NCBI GenBank assembly: GCA_944470555.2
Contig: OX104134.1
Span: forward strand, 102,852,701 to 102,916,700
Source of the DNA: Heterobilharzia americana
Lineage: Eukaryota; Platyhelminthes; Trematoda; Strigeidida; Schistosomatidae
Length of the DNA: 64,000 bases
Reading direction: 5' to 3'
Part shown: one piece after another, positions 1-11,277 of the stretch
How the letters are laid out: each line of letters starts with the position of its first letter
How positions within the stretch are numbered: the first letter of the stretch is position 1
Translations under genes and position numbers: made by a program
Notes under the pieces: model-generated
Seen by the model: only the letters and a program-made list of their open reading frames with translations
What the model was told of the DNA's origin: nothing
Databases searched by the model: none

Positions 1-603
1 GAATCTTACCCATGATTTTCCGAAACCTCACTGTAAAAATAGTACTGTATGCGACGGATATATACTGTTTTTGAGACGTACCTGCATAAGCAAAGTGTAG
101 TTCCTTAATACAATCCAGATAACTAATGTTGCTCTCCTCCATATGTCCACTTTTAATGCATCTTAGTTAACTATCAATGTGTGCACTATTGAGTTGATTG
201 ATCTGTAAGAATTAATGGGGAGTGAAGCATACACCAATATTTTTTGAAGTCTTCATCCAGTCAGTAACTGATGTGGTCTCTCTGTACTGATTTTAGGGTG
301 ATTTCCTCAAATATCCTCTCACTAAGCTTAAATAAATACCCACCTTTGGGCTTATTTACTACTTCAACCATTTAGATTTATTTCAGTTCACCTAATAATT
401 TAAAACCAGGTATGTTCATTCTTTGCACCATATTGTGTTAAACTGGTAATAGATAGATGTTTTTGACGTTTTGTATTATGATACTGAGCAGAATTTTCCC
501 TGAAGACTCCCAGTTTTCTATAGTACTTCGAGTTTGCTCATTATTTCCTACTACAAATCAACAAAACTTCTGATGCCTCTTTTTTAAATTTTATTTAATA
601 TAG
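1..603. other. AT-rich noncoding stretch, probably intron
   Basis: No coding exon or repeat family is recognisable here. The stretch ends in a T-rich tract followed by an AG acceptor directly before the exonuclease-like exon at 606, so at least its right part is probably intron of that gene. Earlier exons would lie to the left of the window. Confidence 0.4.
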
Positions 604-605
604 AG

Positions 606-704
606 AGTGGACACAATAGCATGGAGGATGCTGTCGCTTGTATGCAACTTGTTCATCATAAAGTCAAAGAAGATTTACGTCGTGGAAAGTGGAATTTTTC
701 TTAG
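606..704 (+). CDS. Terminal exon of a probable DEDD-family RNA exonuclease
   Basis: A T-rich tract ending in AG (603 or 605) is followed by an open frame that stops at TAG 702-704. It encodes SGHNSMEDAVACMQLV followed by a short basic tail. The H-x4-D pattern (HNSMEDA) and the following helix match the last motif of the ExoIII/RNase T-like fold found in REXO-type RNA exonucleases, where this motif lies close to the end of the domain. Such enzymes trim RNA 3' ends using two metal ions held by acidic residues. Only about 32 residues are visible; the other catalytic motifs would be on exons outside the window. The frame without the splice site (start at 607) is a different one and is not meaningful. 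The identification rests on one short motif. Confidence 0.5.
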   Translation, partial: SGHNSMEDAVACMQLVHHKVKEDLRRGKWNFS

Positions 705-1124
705 AGACTTTTACTGTGATTGTACACAATCAAACATATTCTTGTCTTATTTTAATCTATTAAACTCGTTTGTGAAAGATTCTGATTTTTTCTCATTTGC
801 AAATTGATATATGCAAACCAGTGTTTTTCTCTAAAGATATTAGGCTGTTTCAAATTTTTATTCCGTTTCATTGTGACTAAAAATAGGGCCTCTTTTGCAA
901 GTTCAATGCTTCACACGATGACCATATTTGTACATCTGTATTGTTTATGGTTCTCTCGAGCTCCGGTGAGATGTCGTAGAATAATGAATTCTGAGGTTTT
1001 GCATACGGTGTTGGCCAGAATGATCATATTATACTTGTTATGAGAAGATTTCTCTTCTTTCTTATAGACTGCGATAATTAGCGATCTAAACTAGTTTGAC
1101 TGTACCACCTACAATTCCCGTACA
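705..1124. other. Noncoding stretch after the exonuclease-like exon
   Basis: Probably the 3' untranslated region and downstream flank of the exon ending at 704. The short open frames here (607-807, 804-1043) have AT-rich, low-information translations and no recognisable domain. Confidence 0.35.
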
Positions 1125-1470
1125 CTAGCTCGTGTCTCGGTAATTCTGCTGAGTAATTTTCTAACTGCATCTCTGAAACCTGATGGTGGCAAACCGTCGG
1201 GTCCTACTACTTTGCACCAATTGAGGTTTGGAACAGCCTACTCAACTTCGAGTTATGTTGGAGGACGTGCATTCATGTTCCATCCAGGTTCATACTGGGC
1301 AGCTGAAGTGTTTTTGTAGCCCATTTGAAATGTTTTTCAATGTGTTCCATTCAACCTTTTAGCCGACTGCCCTAAAGGGTAATAATTTCACTAACTATTC
1401 CCTTCACCTTGTGCATTTCCTTGGTGAGTTTTAATAACTCTCGAGCATTACTTAGTTCTGATAACTGATC
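1125..1470 (-). mobile_element. SR2-like RTE retrotransposon fragment (linker before the reverse transcriptase)
   Basis: Read on the minus strand, this degenerate segment aligns by eye with the stretch preceding the reverse transcriptase in the other SR2-like copies of the window (for example 17840-18190). It includes the remnant of the GPDGLP motif near 1195-1205. Several stops and indels make it a relic. It lies immediately before a separate SR2-like copy in the opposite orientation. Confidence 0.5.
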
Positions 1471-1479
1471 GATAGCTCC

Positions 1480-4400
1480 TACCGTGACGTAGCAGTCGAG
1501 CTTGGATGTCATAATGACCAAACGGGCTACACCTGCTGGAGCGCTTATTCCCTCTAGGTTCCACCATGCCAGAAAGGTCTGCGGGATAGTGATAAGAAGA
1601 AAAACAGTTACCGTCATAGTGTAAATTGCTACGGTATGATGGGGATCCGATGGCAAAGTCGAACTCCTGCTTGGATGAGGTGTAACAGCAGTAAGATGTT
1701 TCCCGTGGATGATCAGCAGTACCATGCTGATGATACCTTCCCAGTGAGAAGGGGGGGAAGATTAGAAGAGATTTTCCTCGGAAGTAGCACACTCCTCTCA
1801 TTGAGTTGTAGGACAGACATTGCGCTGCTTGACTGGATGCCAGTCAACAGCTGTCTGTGTTGTTCGACTGAATGGATCCGTAAGGACTAGAAAGGATCAT
1901 GAGACTAACCGACGCTTATTCCTAATCTCCGCTTACGCGCACACCGACTGAAATCCGGAGGATGAATTCCATCGTACGTTATCAATTTTGCTATAGAAGG
2001 CGAAAGGTTCACATATGGTCATAATGCTAACTGACTTTAACGCTCGAGCGGGTGAGTTGAGCCAATCTTATGTGTATTTATGGAATCCCAAGCCAAAGAA
2101 CCGATAACAGTGATCGTTTCTTGCAATTTGGTTTCGAAAATCACTTGTTTCTGGCCAGTAATGACTTTGAACATAAGGAGAGGCACTGTCTTATATGGTG
2201 TCCGCTGACTTCAAAACAACGATAAAGACAGACATCACATTTCTATAAACCATCGTTGGAGAGGATCGGTGTAAGGTTGCTGATATTTTCAGTGTACCGG
2301 AATAGACTACGATCATACGTTAGTAAGAGCAAGTGTACGTCTGCGCCTTACTGGCCTCAGGAAACAGGCGGCAGTTAAGCCTGTTTGTTCTCGATTGGAA
2401 GATGAAAATACCCAGTACCCATTAAGGGAGGAGTTAGTGAGGCGTTTGTCTGAACGTGACAGCAATGTTCGTCATGAGAAAACCTGGTGTGGTATTAAGT
2501 CTGCTGTAGAAACGGCGGTAAAGACAGTTTGTAACCTACATCCGAAGGTTTCCAAACGTCATTGGATTTCCGTGACATCATCTGAACTGGTTGGTGCGAG
2601 AAGACTGATTCCAGCTGGCCGTGACCACAATGAAGAGCGAAAGTAGCTTAAAGGTAAGTTGACCAAGAGCCTTCTGTTCGATCGCGAGCAGTGGTGAGTG
2701 ACGAATGCGAAGGAGATGGAGAAGGCATCGGTGTTGGGTAGCACCTGGGAACTACTTAGGCTTATCAAAAATCCTGACTAGGAAAAGACAATGGTGAGAG
2801 AAACCATCACCGAAAAGGATGGCACCCTGATAATCTCCCATTCGAGGTTGTTCCGAACCTGAAATGATGCAAAGCAGCAGGACCTGACAGTTTGCTACCA
2901 GACGTTTTCAAGGATGGAGGTAGGAAATCGCTGATCAGAGTGATGGAGGTACTAGGTAGATCATAAGAATCGTAGGTAGTGCCGTCAGACTGGTCTACCT
3001 CTCTGATCATCCCAGTCTATGAGAAGAGAGAGAAGTCTTCCTCTGACAACTGTAGGGGGATTAGTTTGACATATTTTGTCCAAGATCCCTAGGTTCGTAG
3101 TCTTACGACGCCTAACTCAAGCTCGAGAGCAGGAAACTCGAAAAAACGAGGCAGGTTCCAGACCTGGACGACAGTGCATCGATCATATCTCCACGCCTCG
3201 ACAGGTCCTGGCGGCCGACACCTGCCATAGTTATTGACCTGAAGGCGGAATTCGACTCAGTTAGTCGTGAGGTGTTGTGGCAGTGTCTGACTGAATCGAG
3301 TACTGAGCAAGTATGCAGCCCTAATCAGGGCTCTATAGTCAAACTCATGGAGTCAAATAAGGCCATGTAGCAAAGTCCTCATTTGAATTGATGACAACTA
3401 CTAGTGTCTCCCAGGGATACTTGCTGCCAGCATTCCTGTTTGATTTCGTTATGAATGCATTAGTAGATATAACCTTAGGTACGCGTGACTTCTCAAGGAT
3501 TGGTCTATTCTGTGGAGGGCATGTAGCTAATCTGGATTATACAGATGATATTGTCCTCCTGGGTGAAGACGTTGACTAAATGCAATGTCTTTTGAGCAGA
3601 AATCTAAGTTTGGCATGCATTTCTTACCTGTTAAATATATGATACTACATCACTGGTCTGAAAATACCCCCAGTTTTACGAAGAGTAAATACACTCAAGA
3701 TCTACGCATTTCACTTACTTGGAGAGTTGCATCAACCCGAATAAGTTGGTTGCTGACATAATCACAACTCGGATACAGAAGACCCGTTTAGCATTTACCA
3801 ACTTGCGTTATCTGTGGCTCCGACTGGCGAGGTATAGGACTATTTATCACTGAATGAGTTCTGTCCCGTTGTATGCTTGGGAGAAATGGCCGTTGAAAGT
3901 AGAAGACATACAGCAGTTACAGAGATTTGATCATAGGTGTCTTCATAGCATTGCTCGCGTTTGGTGAAATCACCATGTGAGCGATGTTAAGATCAGGTGA
4001 AGGGTAGAGTATTAGGCAAGTCGGCTGAGGGGGCTTGGACATGTGTTGCGCATGGCCAGCTATCGTCCACCTCAACATGCGATCCTAGGGGAAGTTGGAC
4101 TAGGGTTCAGGGTGGCCAGACCAAGATGTGGCACCAGTCAATGAAGTCCTTGACTGTTGGTTGGTCTGAGCGATGTTGGGAGATGCAGACTGCCTGGGAT
4201 TCTCGAGACAAATCAATCAGTTGTCGAGGGTTTTCGGTGGCATGGCTGAAAATCCGTCACAGCGACGAAGATGTATTCACTCTTCGAAATCTTCAGTTTG
4301 ATTGATTTCACTGCTTTTAAATTCCTTCTCCTCCTATATACCTTTGTTAATTTTGATATAAGTTCTTTGTATGCTACTGCCAATTGTGGCTGCTTGAACC

Positions 4401-4490
4401 GATGCATTTGTGTGCAAAGTTTTACGTTGACTTTGTGTTTCTTTAGTGTTGATGCCTTCTTCATCCTGTCGCTACCCCACTCTAACACCA
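1480..4490 (+). mobile_element. Degenerate SR2-like RTE retrotransposon, copy F1
   Basis: The order of recognisable pieces follows the intact SR2-like copy at 35975-39921. The 5' untranslated block lies at about 1490-1760, endonuclease remnants from about 1800 to 2390 with an internal deletion near 1800, and the endonuclease-to-RT linker at 2395-2830. The RT follows at 3090-3600, where LDYTDDIVLLGED at about 3532-3570 replaces the YADD motif. The C-terminal region, with a W-P-L-K-V-E-D motif (about 3890-3910), runs to about 4260. The 3' untranslated region continues to about 4450. Many stops and frameshifts make it non-functional. The stretch 2493-2780 is identical to parts of copies B1 and B2 although the surroundings have diverged. 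Confidence 0.75.
2493..2780 (+). repeat. 288-bp tract identical in three SR2-like copies
   Basis: This tract matches 40401-40688 in the same orientation and about 18172-18458 in inverted orientation without a visible difference, including shared stop codons in the linker frame. On both sides the copies differ by many substitutions, with abrupt edges near 2492 and 2780. Confidence 0.8.
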
Positions 4491-4671
4491 GTCATTTCCT
4501 ATAAGTCTGCAGGAACCCATTGATTATTGTTAAGCTTTTATTATAGATCGCACCGTTTTTGCCATTGTTTCTACATTAAATTACGTATTACGCCACGCTT
4601 TATGAGGAACAGAATGGCTGCTATTATCGGATAAATGCATAGGTTCCCTCTCTCTAGATGCACACTTGACT

Positions 4672-4688
4672 TCCCCCCCCCCCCCCCA
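4672..4688. repeat. Poly-C homopolymer run
   Basis: An uninterrupted run of about 15 C near 4673-4687, between the F1 copy and an oppositely oriented SR2-like fragment. Homopolymers of this length are prone to length error in assembly. Confidence 0.8.
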
Positions 4689-4717
4689 CCCAGTGGCATC
4701 CCTAGAGATTTAACTAC

Positions 4718-5760
4718 TGTGTTTCCTGCGTTCATTAGGCGCAAACATACTCGAACTTAATAATATCTGATCGGAGTCCAAACAGGTGCTTCATAAAGAG
4801 ACAATTTTATACGGATCCTCTCCAACAATAACTTGGCAATATTATGTTTCGACCGTTGTTTAGATGGCTAAAAACGCCAACTGAAGCTGTCTCTTCCTAC
4901 ACCTGAAAGTAATGCTGATCATTGAAGTCACCCGCTGCTATATCTGTACCCGAAGGCATTGGAATTGATAGCTTTTGGTGGAAATCATCATTTGTATCAT
5001 TCGAACTGCAGTCCTTGGTTGCCTGAGTGGAGACTCCGAATAGGCGAGTGTCACTGCTTTTTCGGATTCCTGCAAATCGTTTGAGTCGAATAGTGCATGG
5101 TCGGTTGTCAACATATATCCATTCGAAAACCGCTCTTTCACTCTAAAACTCGATGCTATATCACACCAGCGAGTCCGTAGGAGCTAACTGCCAATTCCCT
5201 GGATATTCACAAAGTAAACTGAACAGGTTCACCATATTGGCCAGGTGAAGTGAATGGTCGCAGTTGGATATTGCTTGCACTTTTCATAAAACAGCATTGC
5301 ATGTTTCAGGATTCCTAAGTTTTTCCAAGAAACACCTGTTATCCGATTTGGCATAGCTTTTAGATGTTGAAAGCTCCAATGAGAGATTGACAGAGTAGTT
5401 TTGACACTAAGAATGTTGTTTCGGATCTTTCAGAATGGTCGCAGGGTGAGAGGTTTATGGAGTTGTAAAACTTTTAACTTCGGTATCAGAAAGTGGGGAC
5501 AAGAAAAGCGACATAATTAAGGAAGGTATGTTATGGTTAGTTGGGTTTCATTTGCTACTCTAAGCGTGTTGTTCGCTGGTTCTTGATGAAGCCATGTACT
5601 TCCTGACCGCCCACACTGTTTGTTGCTGCAAAATGCTTAAAATAAGGTGATTTTGCATGACAGTTGAGCTGAAAGAATATCTCCTTCAAGCTAGTCACGG
5701 CGTTTTTACGAGTTGGGTTTGGATTTGTTGTGCTAACTCCAGAAAACAAGCCCATACAGC
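4718..5760 (-). mobile_element. SR2-like RTE fragment (endonuclease and 5' region)
   Basis: On the minus strand, 4718-4860 matches the end of the endonuclease domain around the SDHALVRAR motif of the other copies. 4900-5300 matches the earlier part of the endonuclease, and 5300-5760 resembles the 5' region more weakly. It is full of stops. It faces copy F1 tail to tail. The right edge is uncertain. Confidence 0.55.
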
Positions 5761-6237
5761 AGGACAAAAATGAAGTTGCACAATTCAGTAAGATACACTC
5801 ACCATAAAATACATAGTTTCTGCTACATCACAAAAGAGTATCACTGCATCTGAGGTTTTACGTCCATTTATAAAATAGAGGACAGAAAAAGTGAGTATTC
5901 TTACAGCAGCCCTCCAAACTGACTACAAAGCTGCTGACTGAGTGATACGACTTTGAAACCCTTATGATTTCACAATATTCATTTTTCTAATAGTGCTAGT
6001 TAACTGGTTCACTAGTTACTAGTCGGTCTTAAGCCCGGGTAAAGAGGGAACGTTGGGCATAGGAATAGCAACCCTACCCCGTAAAACAAATCTAACCGCT
6101 GAAGAAACTTCAAAGCACAAACGAAATATAAAAAATAGTAACAAAATTATTCCTCTCTGGAATCAGAGAGGCGAAATGACCCCAGTTGGTGAGAGCCCAC
6201 AGGAAGCCAATTAACCGATGTATCTCCTCTTCTCCCA

Positions 6238-7039
6238 ATGAAAGCAAAAGTAAACGTGGGGACATGGAATGTCCGCACCATGTTTGAACCCAGCAAGGCA
6301 GTCCAGATTGCAAACGAGATGAGAAGGTATCACATTGAAGTGCTTGGAATTTGCGAAAGTAGATGGAATGGGAGTGGACTCTCCAAACTGTCAACTGGAG
6401 AATCAATAATCTACTCCAATATTGTCACCTAGACGATAAACAAGAGCACACTGAGTGATGGAGTGGCTATCATGATGTCCCTTGATCATTAGCATCGAAA
6501 GCTCTCTCTCATGCAGTGGGAACCGATCTCCTCCACAATCAGGATCATGACCGCAAGATTCGACTCAAAAGGAAGGAAGGAAGGTCACAATTATACAATG
6601 CTACCCTATGCACCTACAATTAATGCAGAGCAAGAGAAAAAGGAGGAATTCTACAGACAACTGCAATCAACACTGGACAAGACCCCGTCTCAGTTGGCGA
6701 TATCAAAATTCTAATGGGTGGGGTGACATGAATGCCAAACTGGGAGGGGACAACACAGGAAGAGAACTCATCATGCATCAAGAAGCATTCGGTGAAATGA
6801 ACGAGAATGGAGAATTGTTTGCAGAATTCTGTGCATTCAACGATCTGGTGATTGGAGTCAGACAGTGTGTTCAAGCACAGGGATATCCACAAAGCGAGCG
6901 ACATGGATTTCACCAGACACCAGGACACACTAAAAATCAAATCTACTTTACCTCAATCTCAAGAAAATGGAGACGCAGTCTAGTTGACACAGGGTCAAGA
7001 AGAGGAGCAGATGCAGAATCAGACCACTATCTAGTGTAA
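6238..7039 (+). pseudogene. SR3-like endonuclease domain, frame-broken
   Basis: This is the endonuclease/exonuclease/phosphatase-type nuclease that nicks target DNA for target-primed reverse transcription. It opens with KVNVGTWNVRTMF (strand beta-1 with the catalytic Asn) and GICESRWNGSG with the catalytic Glu. A stop follows at 6430. The frame resumes from about 6608, with GDMNAKLGGDNTGRE (Asp/Asn pair) near 6722-6766 and SDHYLV (the terminal Asp-His motif) at about 7020-7037. The start at 6238 is an ATG directly before the first conserved strand. At least two frameshifts or stops interrupt it. The region 7050-7690 continues as a charged linker (best open frame 7126-7437). Confidence 0.75.
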
Positions 7040-7696
7040 GGAACCCACCCTCCAAATCAAGTCTAAAGCTTTCGACGAAGCTGGTGATAGACCACCGTTC
7101 AAGTACAACACTCGAAAGCTGAAGGATGAAACTACAAAGGAAATCTTCACGGCAGCCAGCCATCAAGACAAAATGGGAGATATCGAGGAACATCCCTGAA
7201 GAAACCTGTGTGGAAGAACACTGGAACTCTTTGAAAGAGATGTGGGAAGAAGGCTGCATAACCGTATTAGGAAGGAAGAAGAAAGAAGACAAGGAATGGA
7301 TCTCGATGTATACATGGAAGCTGATAGAGAGGAGGATGATGAAGCAGAAGATAAACCAGTGCAAGGATGCACAACCACAAGAGGAACTGAGAACAATGTA
7401 TAAAACACTGAAGAAGATTGCACGCAAAGACAAATGACACTTCTATGACACATTGGTAAATGAAGCAGGACAGGCTGCAGGTAAGAGAGACATGACAGCA
7501 TTGTATCAAATAACCAGGTTACTCTCTGGAAGACAAGTGATCAACGCAGATGAAACCAATAAAAGATGATGACGGGGTAAATAATTACCAAAGAAGTTAA
7601 CAAAAGAAACGATAGACCGACGACTTCAAGAAGCTCTTGAATCGACCACCACCTGCAATTCGTCCAGAAATACCACCTGCAGCCGCTTAACTACAA

Positions 7697-8803
7697 GTGA
7701 ACATAAATCCTCCAACAAAAATGGAAGTCCTGAACGCCATAAAGCTACTGAAATGTGGGGAAGCAGCAGGACCAGATGGGATCCAGCCAGAAGCACTGAA
7801 AACAGACACAGAGACAACAGCGGACATGCTCACACCACCATTGCAGAAGGTGTGGAAGGAAGGGAAGGTACCTGGCTAGTGATTGGAAGAAGGGTTACCT
7901 TGTCAAACTCCCGAAGAAGGGAGACCTCAGTGTTTGCAAGAATTGGCGCGGAATCACTCTCCTGTCTACTCCAAGTGAGCAAAATATTTAGCTGCATCAT
8001 CTTGGAGAGGCTAAACAATACACTGGATTCAAAACTACAACCCGAACAGGCTGGCAGGCTTCAGGAAGTACAAATCACGTGCAGACCAAATTGCAGCGCT
8101 TCGCATCATCATAGAACAGAGCATAGAGTGGCAGTCAACTCAATTCAAACTCAACTTCATCGACTTTGAAAAGGCCTTTGACAGCGTCGACCGAGAGGTA
8201 ACTTGGAAACTGCTTCAACACTACGGAATACCACAAACATTTATCAGCCTCATTCAACAACTATATGAAGACGCCACATACCAGCCAAGTAATTCACAAT
8301 GGGAAACTCAGTGATGCTCTTGAAGTGAAGATAGGAGTGAAACAAGGTTGCCTACTATCCCCCATGATATCCGTGATCATGGTCGACTGGACTCGATCAT
8401 GCAACAAACAATGAGAAGCGAGAAGAGGGGGATACGCTGGACCGGGGAAAAGAACCTAAAAGACTTGGATTTAGCCGATGACTTGTGTCTAACGTCATGC
8501 AAACTTGAAGATCTACAGGCGAAAACTAACAAGTTGGCAGAAGAGGCAGCGAAGATGGGACTTCAAGTGAACGTAGAGAAGACAGAGGTGATGAAAATAC
8601 CCAACAAACACCATCACCGACAAGCTTCAATCACCATCAACGGGAGGAACTTAAAGGAAGTAGCCTCCCTCACCTATCTAGGCAGCACCGTTTCAACTAC
8701 AGGCGGCACAGATGAGGATGCCAAAGTCAGAATCGGAAAAGCAAGACAGGCTTTCATTAACTTGAAACCAGTGTGGAGATCTACTGCACTCCACTCAGCA
8801 TGA
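7697..8803 (+). pseudogene. SR3-like reverse transcriptase domain, frame-broken
   Basis: Recognisable RT motifs occur in order in different frames: AAGPDGIQPEAL (7762-7797), FIDFEKAFDSVDRE (about 8157-8198, motif A with its Asp), GVKQGCLLSP (about 8334-8363, motif B) and LADDLCLTSC (about 8470-8500, motif C with the Asp pair). The block VASLTYLGSTVSTTGGTDED follows near 8660-8717. The frame from 8348 to 8803 is open for 151 codons. Frame changes near 7880, 8170 and 8340 disable the protein. A C-terminal extension continues to about 9270. Confidence 0.75.
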
Positions 8804-9261
8804 AGCGTGAACAAGATCCAGATCTTCAACACCAACGTCAAATCAGTGCTTCTGTGTGATGGTCCAGGGACTTGGCGCGTTACAAAAGGGATTTACAACA
8901 AACTACACACATTCATCAACAACTGTCTACACTGGCTCGTTACTGAAGATCAGATGGCCAGAATGATGAGAATAAGCAACAAGAAACTGTGGCTGGGAAC
9001 GAACCAACGAAGCAAGAAGCTATCGCTCAACAAATATGCATTGGAAGGAAGTGGAGATGGATTGGGCATACACTGAGAAGGCGGACTGGGGACATCACGC
9101 GTCAGGCCAGGCCGTCGAGTGGAACTTCGATGGGAAGCGACGAGTTGGGCATCCGAGTTGAGGGTGACATGGAGGGGATCGTGCGAGGAGAAAATGAGAG
9201 CTTGTGGGCTGTCGTGGAGCCAGGTTCAAAAGATTTCAGAGAACAGAGCGCATCGGAGATG

Positions 9262-9313
9262 TGCTACTGAAGCCCTATGTTCCATTAGGAACCCAAGGGA
9301 CAAATAATAATAA
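9262..9313 (+). repeat. SR3-like 3' end with TAA tail
   Basis: The end sequence, containing ACTGAAGCCCTATGTTCC and ending in TAA repeats, recurs at 30170-30222 and 63353-63413. It marks the 3' end recognised by the element's reverse transcriptase. Confidence 0.8.
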
Positions 9314-9320
9314 TAGTGCT

Positions 9321-11243
9321 GGATATCCGTCTATTTTGTAGGAGTCAGCTAACATTATTCTCCTTTGTGTGGATAACTAGAATGTATTCGTGAATTGTTT
9401 CTAGAATTATAAGCAGAAAGAATTAACTTCAGGAGCATTATCTCCATTTCAACCCCAGTACTAACGACATATTTCGTACAATATAGTTTAATCATCATAT
9501 AAATTCGCACTATTACAGAATTTACCTACACACAGGGTGATAATGTAGCAAACAACTACTACAGGTCAGTCAGCATAATGCAAACATGTCCAATATGACC
9601 CAGTCAAGCTTTGATGTCTTGTGTGTACGAAACTACAGCACAGCTTGGACAAGTATCTTGTAGTGTGCTACTGTTAAGTGTGTTTATTTAGTATGTATCG
9701 CGATTCCGCTGGGGAAAGTAATGCGTTGACGTTCGAGCGGTTGAGGTCCTCGGAAACGAAGTGAGACAAATCAGGAAACACAGATGACATATGAAGAAAC
9801 AGTGAGAGCTAGAGGACAATTCACCTCGGGGTTAGAATGCAGATAGTATTTGCACCAACTACACTGCATACAACGTCTTATCAAAAGTCACTTAGATTCC
9901 CAGTAGCAGCCTTTTTTCCAGATTTGTGATCCATCGAACAGGAAAGGCGATATATGTTTAGATTCCAATTCATGAGGGATATTGTGTGAATTTTTTAAAG
10001 TCATGCTGGGCCGTATTAACTTTTTGTTTTCTAAGATATGAAGAATTTCATTTAAAGTGTTTTCAAGACCCATTCAGGTGAAAAAGCACTACGACAGTCT
10101 GGAAAAATTAGCTGTCTGAAGAGTTCGGGTAGAACGAATATCCTCTCAACCTCGTCGGAAAGTGGTTATTAAGGGAAGAAAGAGGTAACTACCTTAGAGG
10201 AATACATCGCCCTTCATCAGATGTCGTTAACTGGTATTAAAATGACATAGTGTATCATCTGGAACCTCAATGCATGCAGAAATTCAGAATTTCATTGGGT
10301 GTGGAAATCCTACACCAGACAAACTAAAAAGCTACTGCAGTATTTCAAGAGACTGAAGTTCAAGAACAACAGCAGTCTGGATATAGGCTCAACATACTTA
10401 GAATGGAAACAGTCGTCTTACTAAATGAAAAGCTAGCAGACAGGTCATCAGACAGACAGAGTTAGTTATAAAGAAAACAACTTTACTCTAAGAAAGGCCT
10501 AATGAAATTCATGGCCAGCATGTAAGAATTCCCCGCTTACGATTGGATAACGCCCAAAGCTAACAAAAACACTACCTAAACGTTCACATAACACGCCTCA
10601 CTTCCTCATGAAAGGAAGAGCAATCCTATGCTACTTGAACAAATTCGCGTACAGGGCACTGTAGTCTTTCATATTACGCACTGTCTGAAGGTGCTAACGT
10701 GGTTTCCTGTGATAAAAATAAGCTGTTGATACACCAATACATTCGCTTTACAACTGAGTGGCTTTTGACATTGACATATACACCTCACAAGTTCTCTGAT
10801 AATATTAGCAAAGCGAACAATGAAAGAAAGCTGTGGAGCACTTTTGATGTGTATCTTTGTTATGGCTGTCCCGTACATGCTCTTTTTTAGTTTCCATGTT
10901 ACCGCGCTATTTCTCATTATGAACCTTTTAGTATTGTTATTTTCCCAATTATGCTTGTTGAATAATTTAAAAAACAAAAGGCTATTATTCAAAGCTGTCG
11001 TAAAATCTTTTATTTCTGTTTTAGAAAAGAAATACTGAAATAATAATAGGAATGTGAAGCCTATTTGAGCCAAATACACTGTCCACAGGTTACTTTGTGA
11101 ATTGATCATAGTTGTATCTTGCGATGAATGAATTATAGAGAAAAAAGTACGATAACGATAGAGAAAGCATCTTTCACGGAATCTAAAACAAGCGTTTCTA
11201 AAATGAAGTTTGAAGTATCCACAGCTGTTGAGTGACTGGTCAG
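9321..11243. other. Unassigned stretch, probably 3' flank or 3' UTR of the LARP6-like gene
   Basis: No transposon family is recognised. The right part lies downstream of the probable LARP6-like stop codon at 11244 (minus strand). It contains a 202-codon open frame on the minus strand (11277-10669) whose translation resembles no family I know. Confidence 0.3.
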
Positions 11244-11277
11244 TTATGAAGCACAAACTTGACCAGAGTCTACACAT
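10669..11277 (-). CDS. Uncharacterised 202-codon open frame
   Basis: An uninterrupted minus-strand frame from ATG 11277 to 10669, overlapping the last 34 bp of the probable LARP6-like terminal exon in another frame. The translation is rich in Phe, Leu, Asn and Cys, with an FLLLFQYFF stretch. No signal peptide or known domain is clear. In DNA of this base composition one frame of such length in 64 kb could arise by chance. It may simply be 3' untranslated sequence. Confidence 0.15.
   Translation of the reverse strand: MCRLWSSLCFITDQSLNSCGYFKLHFRNACFRFRERCFLYRYRTFFSIIHSSQDTTMINSQSNLWTVYLAQIGFTFLLLFQYFFSKTEIKDFTTALNNSLLFFKLFNKHNWENNNTKRFIMRNSAVTWKLKKSMYGTAITKIHIKSAPQLSFIVRFANIIRELVRCICQCQKPLSCKANVLVYQQLIFITGNHVSTFRQCVI

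Larger units (their letters stand above)
5998..9313 (+). mobile_element. Full-length SR3/Perere-3-like RTE retrotransposon
   Basis: The element is flanked by a duplication of TAGTGCT (5991-5997 and 9314-9320) and ends in a short TAA repeat, the usual 3' tail of RTE elements. Within it are a 5' untranslated region (5998-6237), an apurinic-type endonuclease (from 6238) and a reverse transcriptase (about 7690-8800) with a C-terminal region to about 9270. At 3.3 kb it is probably full length. The reading frame is broken at several points, so this copy cannot make a complete polyprotein. A deletion derivative (29090-30225) and a 3' end (63297-63413) of the same family occur in the window. Confidence 0.85.

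Noticed and set aside
6110..7509. Minus-strand frames of up to 161 codons within the SR3-like element
   Set aside because: They are antisense shadows of the A-rich coding strand of the endonuclease and linker, with no domain of their own.
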